DNA of 64,000 bases from Roseateles noduli (GTDB lineage: Bacteria > Pseudomonadota > Gammaproteobacteria > Burkholderiales > Burkholderiaceae_C). This document shows positions 53,118 through 62,555 of this stretch, in pieces. Both the position numbers and the translations under genes were made by a program. The notes beneath the pieces are model-generated. The model was not told where the DNA came from, did no database searches, and saw nothing but the letters and a program-made list of their open reading frames with translations. Each line of letters starts with the position of its first letter. The first letter of the stretch is position 1. The DNA is taken from assembly GCA_002205125.1 (NCBI GenBank), contig NIOE01000008.1, forward strand, positions 124,001 to 188,000. The letters run 5' to 3'.

Positions 53118-53737
53118 GGCAGCACTCCCATCAGATAAACGAAGGTGAAGACACCGATCCAGATCACGTCCAGGAAGTGCCAGAACATCGACAGGCAGAT
53201 CAGGCGGCGCTTGTTCTCCTTGGTCAGACCCAGCTTGGAGACCTGGATCATCAGCGTCACCAGCCAGATGCAGCCGAAGGTGACGTGCAGCCCGTGCGTG
53301 CCGACCAGCGTGAAGAAGGAGGACAGGAACGCGCTGCGCTGCGGACCCGCGCCTTCATGGATCAGGTGCGCGAACTCATAGAGTTCCACCGCCAGGAAGC
53401 ACAGGCCGAGCACGCCGGTCACCGCCAGCCAGGCCAGCGTGCCGGTCTTCTTGTTGCCCAGCATCTTGATCATGGCGAAGCCATAGGTGATCGAAGAGAG
53501 CAGCAGGAAACCGGTGTTCAGCGCCACCAGCGGCAGGTCGAAGAGGTCGGCGCCCGAGGGGCCGGCCGCGTAGCTGCGGCCCAGCACCGCATACGTCGCG
53601 AACAGCACCGCGAAGATGAGGCAGTCGCTCATCAGGTAGATCCAGAACCCGAGCAGCGTGCCGTGCTGCGGGTGATGGTCGCCGTTGTCGTAGAACACCG
53701 GCGCGCCGGTGTTGTTCGTCAGGGTCGTTGCTTGCAT
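53114..53737 (-). CDS. cyoC: cytochrome o ubiquinol oxidase subunit III
   Basis: This inner-membrane subunit of 207 residues has five helices as in E. coli CyoC (204 residues). Family segments: LLGFWIYLMSDCLIFAVLFA near the start, AVELYEFAHLIHEGAGPQRS and THGLHVTFGCIWLV in the middle, and FWHFLDVIWIGVFTFVYLMG at the end. The ATG at 53737 is used; upstream codons are open but lie in the end of cyoB. Spacing is 22 bases from cyoB. Confidence 0.94.
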   Translation of the reverse strand: MQATTLTNNTGAPVFYDNGDHHPQHGTLLGFWIYLMSDCLIFAVLFATYAVLGRSYAAGPSGADLFDLPLVALNTGFLLLSSITYGFAMIKMLGNKKTGTLAWLAVTGVLGLCFLAVELYEFAHLIHEGAGPQRSAFLSSFFTLVGTHGLHVTFGCIWLVTLMIQVSKLGLTKENKRRLICLSMFWHFLDVIWIGVFTFVYLMGVLP

Positions 53738-53759
53738 TTGGAGTTCGCTCGCTGCGGAA

Positions 53760-55754
53760 TCAGGCCTGGGCGGCCAGCACCTTGGTGCGGGCTTCTTCCG
53801 TGCGGGCCACTTCATCCGCGGGGATGTAGTAGTCGCGCTTGTAGTTGAAGGTGTGGACGATCGCGGCGATCACCGTCACCGCGAAGGCGACACCCGCCAC
53901 CAGCCACATGTGCCAGATCAGGGCGAAGCCGAACAGCGTCGACAGGCCGGCCAGGATCACGCCGGCGCCGGTGTTCTTCGGCATGTGGATCTCCTTGAAG
54001 CCGGCGACCGGGCGCTGGTGGCCGCGGGTCTTCATGTCGTGCCACGCGTCGTGGTCGTGGACCACCGGCGTGAACGCGAAGTTGTACTGCGGCGGGGGCG
54101 ACGAGGTCGACCACTCCAGCGTGCGGCCCTGCCACGGATCGCCGTCGAAGTCGCGCAGCTGGTCGCGCTTGAAGTAGCTCACCACCAGCTGGATCAGGAA
54201 GCTGCCGATGCCCGCGGCGATCAGCAGCGCGCCGAAGGCGGCGATCTGGAACCAGATCTGGAACGACGGGTCGTCGAAGTGGCTCATGCGGCGCGTCACG
54301 CCCATCAGGCCCAGGACGTACAGCGGCGTGAAGGCGACGAAGAAGCCGATCTGCCAGAACCAGAACGAGCACTTGCCCCAGAACGGATCCAGCTTGTAGC
54401 CGAAGGCCTTGGGGAACCAGAACGAGATGCCCGCCAGCAGGCCGAACAGCACGCCGCCGATGATCACGTTGTGGAAGTGGGCGATCAGGAACAGCGAGTT
54501 GTGCAGCACGAAGTCGGCCGGCGGCACCGCCAGCAGCACGCCCGTCATGCCGCCGATCACGAAGGTGACCATGAAGCCGACGGTCCAGTACATCGGGACC
54601 TCGAACTTGATGCGGCCGCGGTACATCGTGAACAGCCAGTTGAAGATCTTCGCGCCCGTCGGGATCGAGATGATCATCGTCGTGATGCCGAAGAACGAGT
54701 TGACGCTGGCCCCCGATCCCATCGTGAAGAAGTGGTGCAGCCACACGAGGTAGGACAGGATGGTGATCACGACGGTCGCGTAGACCATGGACGCGTAGCC
54801 GAACAGCTTCTTCTGGCTGAAGGTGGAGACCACTTCAGAGAAGATGCCGAAGGCCGGCAGCACCAGGATGTAGACCTCGGGGTGGCCCCAGATCCAGATC
54901 AGGTTGATGTACATCATGGCGTTGCCGCCAAGATCGGTCGTGAAGAAGTTGGTGCCGGCGTAACGGTCCAGCGACAGCAGCGCCAGGGCCGCGGTCAGGA
55001 TCGGGAACGAGGCCACGATCAGGATGTTGGAGCACAGCGAGGTCCAGGTGAAGACCGGCATCTTCATCATGGTCATGCCCGGCGCGCGCATCTTGATGAT
55101 GGTCGCGATCAGGTTGATGCCCGAGAGCGTGGTGCCGACCCCCGCCACCTGCAGCGACCAGATGTAGTAGTCCACCCCCACGCCCGGACTGGCGAGCAGC
55201 CCCGACAGCGGCGGATAGGCCAGCCAGCCGGTGCGCGCGAATTCGCCGACGAACAGCGAGGCCATGCACAGCACGGCGCCGCCGGTGGTCATCCAGAAGC
55301 TGAAGTTGTTCAGGAAGGGGAAGGCCACGTCGCGCGCGCCGATCTGCAGCGGCACGACGTAGTTCATGAAGCCCGTGATCAGCGGCATCGCCACGAAGAA
55401 GATCATGATCACGCCGTGGGCGGTGAAGACCTGGTCGTAGTGGTGCGGGGGCAGGAAGCCCAGCTGGTCGCCGAAGGCGATGGCCTGCTGCGCGCGCATC
55501 ATGAGCGCGTCGGCGAAGCCGCGCAGCAGCATGACCAGGCCCAGCACGATGTACATGATGCCGATCTTCTTGTGGTCGATGCTGGTCACCCAGTCGCGCC
55601 AGAAGGGGCCCCACAGGCGGAACTTCGTCATCAGCGCGAGGACGACCAGGCCGCCCAGCGCCACCATGGCGAAGGTGCCGATCAGGATCGGCTCGTGCAA
55701 CGGGAGTGCCTCTAGGCTGAGGCGCCCGAAGATGAGCTTTTGAAGGTCAATCAT
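53760..55754 (-). CDS. cyoB: cytochrome o ubiquinol oxidase subunit I (catalytic)
   Basis: This 664-residue catalytic subunit reduces oxygen to water and pumps protons in the inner membrane. It has about 15 helices. The haem-copper motifs are visible: [20 protein letters not shown] with the low-spin haem His, [20 protein letters not shown] with the His-Tyr CuB site, [20 protein letters not shown] with the CuB His pair, and HFHNVIIGG near the haem ligands. Length and opening ([20 protein letters not shown]) match CyoB. It lies 76 bases after cyoA. Confidence 0.96.
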   Translation of the reverse strand: MIDLQKLIFGRLSLEALPLHEPILIGTFAMVALGGLVVLALMTKFRLWGPFWRDWVTSIDHKKIGIMYIVLGLVMLLRGFADALMMRAQQAIAFGDQLGFLPPHHYDQVFTAHGVIMIFFVAMPLITGFMNYVVPLQIGARDVAFPFLNNFSFWMTTGGAVLCMASLFVGEFARTGWLAYPPLSGLLASPGVGVDYYIWSLQVAGVGTTLSGINLIATIIKMRAPGMTMMKMPVFTWTSLCSNILIVASFPILTAALALLSLDRYAGTNFFTTDLGGNAMMYINLIWIWGHPEVYILVLPAFGIFSEVVSTFSQKKLFGYASMVYATVVITILSYLVWLHHFFTMGSGASVNSFFGITTMIISIPTGAKIFNWLFTMYRGRIKFEVPMYWTVGFMVTFVIGGMTGVLLAVPPADFVLHNSLFLIAHFHNVIIGGVLFGLLAGISFWFPKAFGYKLDPFWGKCSFWFWQIGFFVAFTPLYVLGLMGVTRRMSHFDDPSFQIWFQIAAFGALLIAAGIGSFLIQLVVSYFKRDQLRDFDGDPWQGRTLEWSTSSPPPQYNFAFTPVVHDHDAWHDMKTRGHQRPVAGFKEIHMPKNTGAGVILAGLSTLFGFALIWHMWLVAGVAFAVTVIAAIVHTFNYKRDYYIPADEVARTEEARTKVLAAQA

Positions 55755-55830
55755 CTTGGATCTCGGTAGTGCTTGCGATCCCGGCGCCGCTGGTCACGGC
55801 AGTTCGCAGTCGATGCGCCGGGGACGCCGA

Positions 55831-56916
55831 TCAGTTACGGGTGGCCGAGGCCTGCCACTGCGAGGCGTACTGCCCCGCGTTGTCAGGCGTGCACAGCGCG
55901 GCCACGAAGATCCGCTTCTGCTCGTTGCTCCAGGGCTTGCTGGCCAGGCCGTCGATGGCGCCCTTGCCGCCGCCGCCGGCCGCGTCGATGGCCATCATCT
56001 GGCCCATGCACATCTTGGAGCCGTCGACGCAGCGATTGACGACCGCGTCGAACAGGCCGGGGGCGACGCTGGAGAAGCGGCGCACCGGCTGACGCTCGGT
56101 CGGCTTCTCGAGGTCGAGGTACAGCTCCTTGGTCAGCGCGACGCCGTCGGCCTTGTTGCGCTCGACCCAGGCGGCGAACTCGTCGTTGCTCAGGCCGTGG
56201 AACTTGAAGCGCATGTGCGAGAAACCGTCGCCGCTGAAGTTGGACGAGAAGCCGTCATACACGCCGGGCTTGTTGATCACGGCGTGGAGCTGGCTCTGCA
56301 TGCCGGGCATCGCGTAGATCATGCCGGCCATGGCGGGCACGTAGAACGCGTTCATCACGGTCGACGAGCTGATCTTGAAGTGGATCGGGCGATCCACCGG
56401 CGCGACCAGTTCGTTGACGGTCGCCACGCCCTGGTCCGGATAGATGAACAGCCACTTCCAGTCCAGCGCCACGACTTCCACGTTCAACGGCTCGACGCCG
56501 GCGGGGATGGCGCGCTGCGCGTCCAGCCGCTCGAGCGGGCGGAACGGATCCAGCTTGTGGGTGCTGATCCAGGTCATCGCGCCCAGCGCGATGATGATCA
56601 GCAGGGGCGCGCCCCAGATGATCAGTTCCAGCCGGGTGGAGTGGTCCCACTCCGGCGAGTAGGTCGCCTGGGTGTTGGACGCGCGGTAGCGGAAGGCGAA
56701 GACCAGCGTGAGGATGATCACCGGGACGATGATCAGCAGCATCAGCAGCGTCGATGCGACGATGAGCTGCGCCTGCTGGTTCGCGATGTCGCCCGAAGGT
56801 TTCATCACGACCATGTTGCAGGCGGTGAGGGGCAGCGCCAGGGCCAGCAGCCCGAGACGGGCCAGTGACCGGATGGGGCCGGCGAGACTTGTTTTTGCAG
56901 ATGCTTTGAGGTACAT
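55831..56916 (-). CDS. cyoA: cytochrome o ubiquinol oxidase subunit II
   Basis: This 361-residue lipoprotein subunit has a signal ending in the lipobox LTAC (about residue 33), two membrane helices (about 45-70 and 95-115) and a periplasmic cupredoxin domain lacking the CuA ligands, as expected for a quinol oxidase. Family stretches are YSPEWDHSTRLELIIWGAPL and VVALDWKWLFIYPDQGVATV. The first gene of cyoABCD; the promoter lies in the 205-base region shared with the divergent MFS gene. A haem O synthase (cyoE) is not found downstream. Confidence 0.95.
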   Translation of the reverse strand: MYLKASAKTSLAGPIRSLARLGLLALALPLTACNMVVMKPSGDIANQQAQLIVASTLLMLLIIVPVIILTLVFAFRYRASNTQATYSPEWDHSTRLELIIWGAPLLIIIALGAMTWISTHKLDPFRPLERLDAQRAIPAGVEPLNVEVVALDWKWLFIYPDQGVATVNELVAPVDRPIHFKISSSTVMNAFYVPAMAGMIYAMPGMQSQLHAVINKPGVYDGFSSNFSGDGFSHMRFKFHGLSNDEFAAWVERNKADGVALTKELYLDLEKPTERQPVRRFSSVAPGLFDAVVNRCVDGSKMCMGQMMAIDAAGGGGKGAIDGLASKPWSNEQKRIFVAALCTPDNAGQYASQWQASATRN

Positions 56917-57121
56917 GGGACTCAGCAGACCATCAGGCGTAGTTCACGCGGAACCCCCTCCTCGCTTTGGGTTCCCGTCGTCCAAAACCTGGTGGGGGTT
57001 TCTTCCGAAGGGAAAGCGATAAAGGGGAAAACGACACTTGTCGACCGTTGCACGCCGGGCGCAGATTTTGCCCGATTGACCAAAGCTAACTATTGGACAT
57101 TTTGTCCCAGGTAGGAGACGT

Positions 57122-58480
57122 ATGAACAGCAGCACCCTTCCGACAGCCGGGCAACACCTGGCGACCGTGGGCCAACCGCTGCCACGAGGCAACGGGGTGG
57201 CGACGAAAGAAGAGCAGGACGCGGTCGCCCCGGGCGACATCGCGGTGGGCGTGATCATCGGGCGGGCGTCGGAGTACTTCGACTTCTTCGTCTACGGCAT
57301 CGCCTCGGTCCTGGTCTTTCCCTCGATCTTCTTCCCGCACATGGAGCGGCTGGAGGGTACGCTGTACGCCTTCGCCCTGCTGGCGCTGGCCTTCGTGGTG
57401 CGCCCGATCGGCACGCTGGTCGGGATGGAGATCCAGCGACGCTTCGGTCGCAGCGTGAAGCTGACGGTCGCGCTGTTCCTGCTGGGCATCTCGACCTGCA
57501 CGATCGCCGTGCTGCCCGGCTTCAACACCTGGGGCGGCGCGGCCATCGGGCTGCTGGCGCTGTGCCGGATCGGTCAAGGCCTGGCCCTGGGCGGCTCCTG
57601 GGACGGCCTGCCCTCGCTGCTGGCGCTGAACGCCCCGCCGGGACGCCGGGGCTGGTACGCGATGCTGGGGCAGCTGGGCGCGCCCATCGGCTTCCTGATC
57701 GCCGCGGCGCTCTACGCCTACCTGTGGAGCAGCCTGGCCACCATCGACTTCCTGAGCTGGGGCTGGCGCTTCCCGTTCTTCGCGGCCTTCGCGATCAACG
57801 TGGTGGCGCTGTTCGCCCGGCTGCGCCTGGTCGTGACGCACGAGTACGAGAAGAACCTCGAGGAGCATGAGCTCGACCCCTGCGACGTCGACGAGCTGTT
57901 CGAGAAGCAGGGCGCCACCCTGTTCATCGGCGCGTTCGCGGCGCTGGCCAGCTATGCGCTGTTCCACATCGTCACGGTGTTCCCGCTGTCGTGGGTGATG
58001 CTGTACGGAGACCAGAACGTCACCCAGTTCCTGGTCGTGCAGCTCATCGGCGCCCTGCTGGCGGCGGGGGCGATGCCCATCTCCGGGCTGATCGCCGACC
58101 GCATCGGCCGGCGCAGCACGCTGGGCATGCTGGCCACGACGATCGGGATCTTCAGCCTGTTCGCCCCCATCCTGCTGGACAGCGGCGCCATGGGCCAGAA
58201 CATCTTCATCCTGGTCGGCTTCGTGCTGCTCGGGCTGTCCTACGGCCAGTCCTCGGGCGCGGTGACGTCCAACTTCCTGCCCCACTTCCGCTACACGGGC
58301 GCGGCGCTGACCTCGGACCTGGCCTGGATCATCGGCGCGGCCTTCGCCCCGCTGGTGGCCCTGGGTCTGTCGGCCAAGTTCGGGCTGTGGGCGGTCACCG
58401 CCTACCTGCTCTCGGGCGCGATCGTGACCCTGGTGGCGTTGCGCACGAACCGCATGCTGACGATGAAGGACAAGGACTGA
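57122..58480 (+). CDS. MFS transporter, metabolite:proton symporter type
   Basis: This 452-residue carrier has 12 predicted helices and the MHS-family start GVIIGRASEYFDFFVYGIAS, with a charged segment in place of the loop 2-3 motif (GMEIQRRFGRS) and a polar central loop (EKNLEEHELDPCDVDELFEK). Relatives take up organic acids or osmolytes such as citrate, ketoglutarate or proline betaine; the substrate is unknown. AGGAGA precedes the ATG. It is divergent from cyoA and ends in a strong terminator. Confidence 0.88.
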   Translation: MNSSTLPTAGQHLATVGQPLPRGNGVATKEEQDAVAPGDIAVGVIIGRASEYFDFFVYGIASVLVFPSIFFPHMERLEGTLYAFALLALAFVVRPIGTLVGMEIQRRFGRSVKLTVALFLLGISTCTIAVLPGFNTWGGAAIGLLALCRIGQGLALGGSWDGLPSLLALNAPPGRRGWYAMLGQLGAPIGFLIAAALYAYLWSSLATIDFLSWGWRFPFFAAFAINVVALFARLRLVVTHEYEKNLEEHELDPCDVDELFEKQGATLFIGAFAALASYALFHIVTVFPLSWVMLYGDQNVTQFLVVQLIGALLAAGAMPISGLIADRIGRRSTLGMLATTIGIFSLFAPILLDSGAMGQNIFILVGFVLLGLSYGQSSGAVTSNFLPHFRYTGAALTSDLAWIIGAAFAPLVALGLSAKFGLWAVTAYLLSGAIVTLVALRTNRMLTMKDKD

Positions 58481-58528
58481 CACCCGAACTCGCGACACGG
58501 GCTTGACAGCCCGCGACGTGAAAAAGCA

Positions 58529-58557
58529 ACGGCCGATCGAAAGATCGGCCGTTTTTC
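58529..58557 (+). terminator. Rho-independent terminator after the MFS gene
   Basis: ACGGCCGATC pairs with GATCGGCCGT over a GAAA tetraloop and is followed by TTTTCTTT. It starts about 50 bases after the stop codon. Confidence 0.9.
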
Positions 58558-58585
58558 TTTGGGCGCGATCTGAATAACCCCACTG

Positions 58586-58609
58586 AATTAGATAGCAAGC
58601 TACCTAATT
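58586..58609. promoter_or_regulatory. candidate MarR operator
   Basis: AATTAGATAGC and GCTACCTAATT form an inverted repeat of 11 bases with one mismatch around AA. It is AT-rich in a GC-rich genome and ends a few bases before the marR-type start, which suits an autoregulating MarR dimer. The site probably also controls the efflux genes behind it. Confidence 0.7.
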
Positions 58610-58612
58610 ACA

Positions 58613-59128
58613 ATGCGGGCCATGACGTCCTCGAACCCCAAGTCGCCGCGCGCCCTGACGCGCACCGCCCGCGAAACGGCGCTGATGTCGATCGGCATGA
58701 CGCTGCCCGTGCTGGAGCGCGCCTATCGGGCCAGGGCCAACCTGGCCATGGCGCACGTGGGGCTGTCGCAGGCGCTCGCCTGGCCCCTGGTGATGATCGG
58801 CCGCAGCGGCGACGGCTTGCGCCAGGGCGAGCTCGCGACGCTGCTGGGCATCGAAGGGCCGTCGCTGACGCGATCGCTGGACCAGTTGATCGCCGGCGGG
58901 TTCATCGAGCGTCACGAGGATCCCGGCGACCGCCGCGCCAAGACGCTGCACCTGACCGCGCTGGGCGCGGGCGCCTGCGAGCAGATCGAGGACACGCTGC
59001 GCGACCTGCGCAACGCGCTCTATGAAGGCATCGCCGACGCCGACATCGAAGCCGCGCTGCGCGTCTTCGCCACGCTGTCCGAACGCGTCGGCGCGCCGAA
59101 GGCGGTCGTGCCGCCGCGGCGCAAGTGA
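58613..59128 (+). CDS. MarR-family regulator of the efflux operon
   Basis: This winged-helix regulator of 171 residues has the MarR DNA-binding core (QGELATLLGIEGPSLTRSLD, then GGFIERHEDPGDRRAKTLHL as the wing with its conserved DxR). It precedes the FUSC pump gene by 25 bases on the same strand and a palindrome overlaps its promoter, so repression relieved by an aromatic or phenolic ligand is likely. ATG at 58613 or 58622 could be the start; the first leaves almost no space for a ribosome site after the operator. Confidence 0.9.
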   Translation: MRAMTSSNPKSPRALTRTARETALMSIGMTLPVLERAYRARANLAMAHVGLSQALAWPLVMIGRSGDGLRQGELATLLGIEGPSLTRSLDQLIAGGFIERHEDPGDRRAKTLHLTALGAGACEQIEDTLRDLRNALYEGIADADIEAALRVFATLSERVGAPKAVVPPRRK

Positions 59129-59153
59129 GGCCGACGCCAGCAGTACAGCGGCC

Positions 59154-61364
59154 ATGAAGTTCCCTGCCCTCCCCTTCGCCTCGCTCCGCGCGCCCTCACT
59201 GCGGTTGCCGAAGTTGCCCGCCGTGTTGCGCCCCGGCTTCACGGGCGCCGAGTGGCTCTTCTCGTTCAAGGCCTTCGCCGCGGCGATGCTGGCCGTGTTC
59301 CTCGCGAGCTGGGCCGGACAGCCGCGGCCCTTCTGGGCGCTGATGACGGCCTACGTCGTGGCGAATCCGCTGGCGGGCGCGGTGCGCTCGAAGGGTCTGT
59401 TCCGTTTCGTCGGTACGCTGATCGGCGGTGCCGCCGCGGTGCTGCTGGTGCCGCGCTTCGCCAACGCGCCCGAGCTGCTGAGCCTGGCGCTCGCGCTGTG
59501 GGTGGCGGGCTGCCTGTGCCTGTCGCTGCGCGATCGCACGCCGCGCGCCTACGCCTTCATGCTGGCGGGCTACACCGCCGCGCTGATCGGATTTCCTTCG
59601 GTGGATTCGCCGCTGGCCATCTTCGATACCGCCGTCGCGCGACTGGAGGAGATCGGCCTGGGCGTGCTGGCCGCGACGCTGGTCCATAGCCTGGTGCTGC
59701 CCAAGAGCCTGTCGAGCTCGGTGATCGGGTTGCTGGACCGCACGCTCGGCGACACGCGCGCCTGGCTGTCCGACATCGCCGGTCGCCGCGACGGCGGCGC
59801 GGACCGCCGCCGCGTCGCCGGCGACATCACGCAGCTGCGGCTGCTGTCCATCCACATTCCCTTCGACACCAGTCATCTGCGCTGGACCGCCGACGCCGTG
59901 CATGCGATGCAGGACGGCGTGGCCGCGCTGACGCCGCTGCTGGCGGGCGTCGAGGATCGGCTGCAGGCGCTCGAAGCTCACGCCTGCAACACCGCCAATG
60001 TCGCCAATGCCGGCAGCAGCGATGGCGATGCGCTTCCTGACGACGTGCGCGCGATGCTCGATGCCATCGGCCCGTGGCTCGCGTTGCCGGCCGCCGAGGC
60101 CGAAACTCGACTGCCCGCCCTGCGCGAGCGGCTGGCCGCGCTGACCGGCGACGCCGCACGCGAGCGCCTCGCCGACGATCCGTGGGCGCGCCTGCTGCGC
60201 GTCGCGCTGGCGGAGCGCCTGGGCGAACTGCTCGACGGCTGGCTGCACTGCATGCAGCTGCGCGCCGACATCGACCGCGGCCTCGCGGGCGAGGCCATGC
60301 CTTCGCGGGCCGCGCCGGCGCTGAGCGGCCCCAAGCTCCACCGCGACATGGGCATGGCGCTGTGGTCCGGCGCGGCCGCGCTGATCGCGATCCTCGTCTG
60401 CTGCGCGTTCTGGATCCTCACCGGCTGGCCGATGGGCTCGGCCGCCGCGATGATGGCCGCGATCTTCTGCTGCTTCTTCGCGGCGATGGACGACCCCGTG
60501 CCCGCCATCAACGGCTTCCTCCACTGGACCGTGCTGTCGATGCCCTTCGGCGCGCTCTACGTGCTGGTGCTGCTGCCGCTGGTGCAGGACATGTGGACGC
60601 TGATGGCCGTCTGCGCGCCGATGTTCCTGATCGTCGGCGCGTATGTCGGCCGGCCGTCGACCTTCGGCGCGGCCCTGCCCTTCCTGTTCGGCGTCATCGG
60701 CACGCTGGTGATGCACGACACCGCGCAGGCGGATCTGACGAGTTTCCTGAACTCGATGTCGGGCCAGTTGGCCGGGGTGTTCGTCGCGGCGCGGGTCACG
60801 CGGCTGATGCGCTCCGTCGGCGCGGACTGGAGCGCCCGACGCATCCAGCGCGCGACCTGGCGCGAGCTGGACGAGCTCGCCCGTCTGCCGCGGTCGACGA
60901 GCCGCGCGCAGGCCTATCTGCTGCGCATGCTGGACCGCATCTCGCTGCTGGCGCCGCGTGTCGCGCAGGCGGGCGGCTCGGTGCCGGGCGTGCCCACCGA
61001 CGACGCGTTGCACGACCTGCGCGTGGGCGCCGACCTGGTCGCGCTCCAGGGCGCGCGCGGCCGCCTGCCGGTCGAGGCGACGCTGCCGCTGCAGCCGCTG
61101 CTCGACGCCATCGGCGATTGGCAGCGCGCGCGCATCGCCGGCCGAGCCGATGCGATCGCGGCGCCACCTGCGTTCGTGCTGGAACGACTGGACTCGGCAC
61201 TCGCAGCGCTCGTCCAGGCGTACCCCGCCTCCCTGCCGCTGCCGGCGGAGGCGATCCCCGCCGCCAGCGCGCTCATGGGTCTGCGCCGCAACCTGTTCCC
61301 GCAGGCGCCGACGCCACAGCTTCCCGTGGATGACATCGATCTGAACAAGGAGAACCCGGCATGA
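59154..61364 (+). CDS. FUSC-family inner-membrane efflux protein (AaeB/fusaric-acid resistance type)
   Basis: This 736-residue membrane protein has two blocks of about five to six helices: residues 30-165 (WLFSFKAFAAAMLAVFLASW, LMTAYVVANPLAGAVRSKGL) and about 395-545 (MALWSGAAALIAILVCCAFW, WPMGSAAAMMAAIFCCFFAA). Cytoplasmic helical domains follow each. This is the AaeB/FusC architecture for export of aromatic carboxylic acids or fusaric acid. The ATG at 59154 is used. It overlaps the DUF1656 gene by ATGA and would work with the HlyD adaptor and outer-membrane factor encoded next. Confidence 0.92.
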   Translation: MKFPALPFASLRAPSLRLPKLPAVLRPGFTGAEWLFSFKAFAAAMLAVFLASWAGQPRPFWALMTAYVVANPLAGAVRSKGLFRFVGTLIGGAAAVLLVPRFANAPELLSLALALWVAGCLCLSLRDRTPRAYAFMLAGYTAALIGFPSVDSPLAIFDTAVARLEEIGLGVLAATLVHSLVLPKSLSSSVIGLLDRTLGDTRAWLSDIAGRRDGGADRRRVAGDITQLRLLSIHIPFDTSHLRWTADAVHAMQDGVAALTPLLAGVEDRLQALEAHACNTANVANAGSSDGDALPDDVRAMLDAIGPWLALPAAEAETRLPALRERLAALTGDAARERLADDPWARLLRVALAERLGELLDGWLHCMQLRADIDRGLAGEAMPSRAAPALSGPKLHRDMGMALWSGAAALIAILVCCAFWILTGWPMGSAAAMMAAIFCCFFAAMDDPVPAINGFLHWTVLSMPFGALYVLVLLPLVQDMWTLMAVCAPMFLIVGAYVGRPSTFGAALPFLFGVIGTLVMHDTAQADLTSFLNSMSGQLAGVFVAARVTRLMRSVGADWSARRIQRATWRELDELARLPRSTSRAQAYLLRMLDRISLLAPRVAQAGGSVPGVPTDDALHDLRVGADLVALQGARGRLPVEATLPLQPLLDAIGDWQRARIAGRADAIAAPPAFVLERLDSALAALVQAYPASLPLPAEAIPAASALMGLRRNLFPQAPTPQLPVDDIDLNKENPA

Positions 61365-61579
61365 CCGGCGCAGTGGATTTCTTCGGGCTCTACCTGCCCT
61401 GGCTGATGCCGCTCGCGGCGCTGGCGCTGCTGGCGCTCTCCGCAGTGCGGCGTCTGCTGGCTGCGGTCGGCGCCTACCGCTGGATCTGGCATCCGGCGCT
61501 GTTCGACCTCGCGGTCTACGTGCTGCTGTTGTGGGGCTTGAGCGTCGTCTCGCTGCACCTGCTGCACGGGCCCGGATGA
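61361..61579 (+). CDS. DUF1656 small membrane protein (AaeX-like)
   Basis: This 72-residue protein has two helices (about residues 12-30 and 48-66) and the conserved pattern WHPALFDLAVYVLLLWGLS. AaeX-type proteins always accompany FUSC pumps; their role is not settled. The ATG lies in the ATGA overlap with the pump gene. Confidence 0.9.
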   Translation: MTGAVDFFGLYLPWLMPLAALALLALSAVRRLLAAVGAYRWIWHPALFDLAVYVLLLWGLSVVSLHLLHGPG

Positions 61580-61640
61580 CGACGACATCGCTTTCGAACG
61601 ATCAACGAATGACTCTCTCCGGCAGTCCGGACCCGACGAC

Positions 61641-62555
61641 ATGAACACCACCTCCTTCCCCCTTCGCCGCGTGATCTCGATGGCCGTCACCCTGGCGGTG
61701 GTCGGCGGCGCCCTGTGGGCGGCCGGCAAGCTCTGGGACCGCTACGAGCTCCAGCCCTGGACCCGCGACGGCCGCGTGCGCGCCAACGTCGTGCAGATCG
61801 CGCCGGACGTGTCCGGCCTGGTCACCGCCGTGCCGGTGCAGGACAACCAGCAGGTCGCCGCCGGCGCGCTGCTGTTCGAGGTCGACCGCGCGCGCTACGA
61901 GCTCGCGCTGCGCCAGTCGCAGGCGCAGCTGTCGGCGCAGAAGGTCGCGCTGGCGCAGGCGCTGCGCGAAGCCGATCGCAACCGCGGCCTCGGCTCGCTG
62001 GTCTCGCAGGAAGCGAGCGAGCAGACCCGCAGCCGCGCCGAGCAGGCGCGCGCCGCCGTCGCGCAGGCCGAGGTCGCCGTCGACAGCGCGAAGCTCAACC
62101 TGGCGCGCGCCGAGATCCGCGCGCCATCCGCCGGCACGATCACCAACTTCGATCTGCGCCAGGGCGCGTACGCGACCGCGGGGCATCCGGTGCTCGCGCT
62201 GGTGGACGCGGGCTCGCTCTACGTCGAAGGCTACTTCGAGGAAACCAAGCTCCCCCGCATCCACGTCGGTGACGCCGTCGAGGTCAAGCCGATGGGCGCG
62301 AACCGCGCGCTCACGGGCCGCGTCGAGAGCCTTTCCGCCGGCATCGCCGACCGCGACCGCAGCACCAGCGCCAACCTGCTGCCGAGCGTGAACCCGACCT
62401 TCAACTGGGTCCGGCTGCCGCAGCGCGTGCCGGTGCGGGTGAAGCTCGATCCGCTGCCGGCGGGCGAGCGGCTCGTCGCCGGGCAGACAGTCACGGTGCA
62501 GGTGATGCCCGCATCGACGGTCACTGCGGCAGTGAAGACGGAGTCGAAGTCATGA
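61641..62555 (+). CDS. HlyD/AaeA-type periplasmic efflux adaptor
   Basis: This membrane-fusion protein of 304 residues has one N-terminal helix (VISMAVTLAVVGGALWAAGK), a biotinyl-lipoyl half (WTRDGRVRANVVQIAPDVSG), a coiled-coil hairpin (about residues 80-150) and a second lipoyl half (APSAGTITNFDLRQGAYATA) with a beta-barrel domain (YVEGYFEETKLPRIHVGDAV). The size and order match AaeA/EmrA-type partners of FUSC pumps. It links the pump to the outer-membrane factor. Confidence 0.93.
   Translation: MNTTSFPLRRVISMAVTLAVVGGALWAAGKLWDRYELQPWTRDGRVRANVVQIAPDVSGLVTAVPVQDNQQVAAGALLFEVDRARYELALRQSQAQLSAQKVALAQALREADRNRGLGSLVSQEASEQTRSRAEQARAAVAQAEVAVDSAKLNLARAEIRAPSAGTITNFDLRQGAYATAGHPVLALVDAGSLYVEGYFEETKLPRIHVGDAVEVKPMGANRALTGRVESLSAGIADRDRSTSANLLPSVNPTFNWVRLPQRVPVRVKLDPLPAGERLVAGQTVTVQVMPASTVTAAVKTESKS

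Noticed and set aside
58495-58525. Possible small gene between the MFS gene and the terminator
   Set aside because: No start codon with a ribosome site, and the stretch is only a normal 3' untranslated region.
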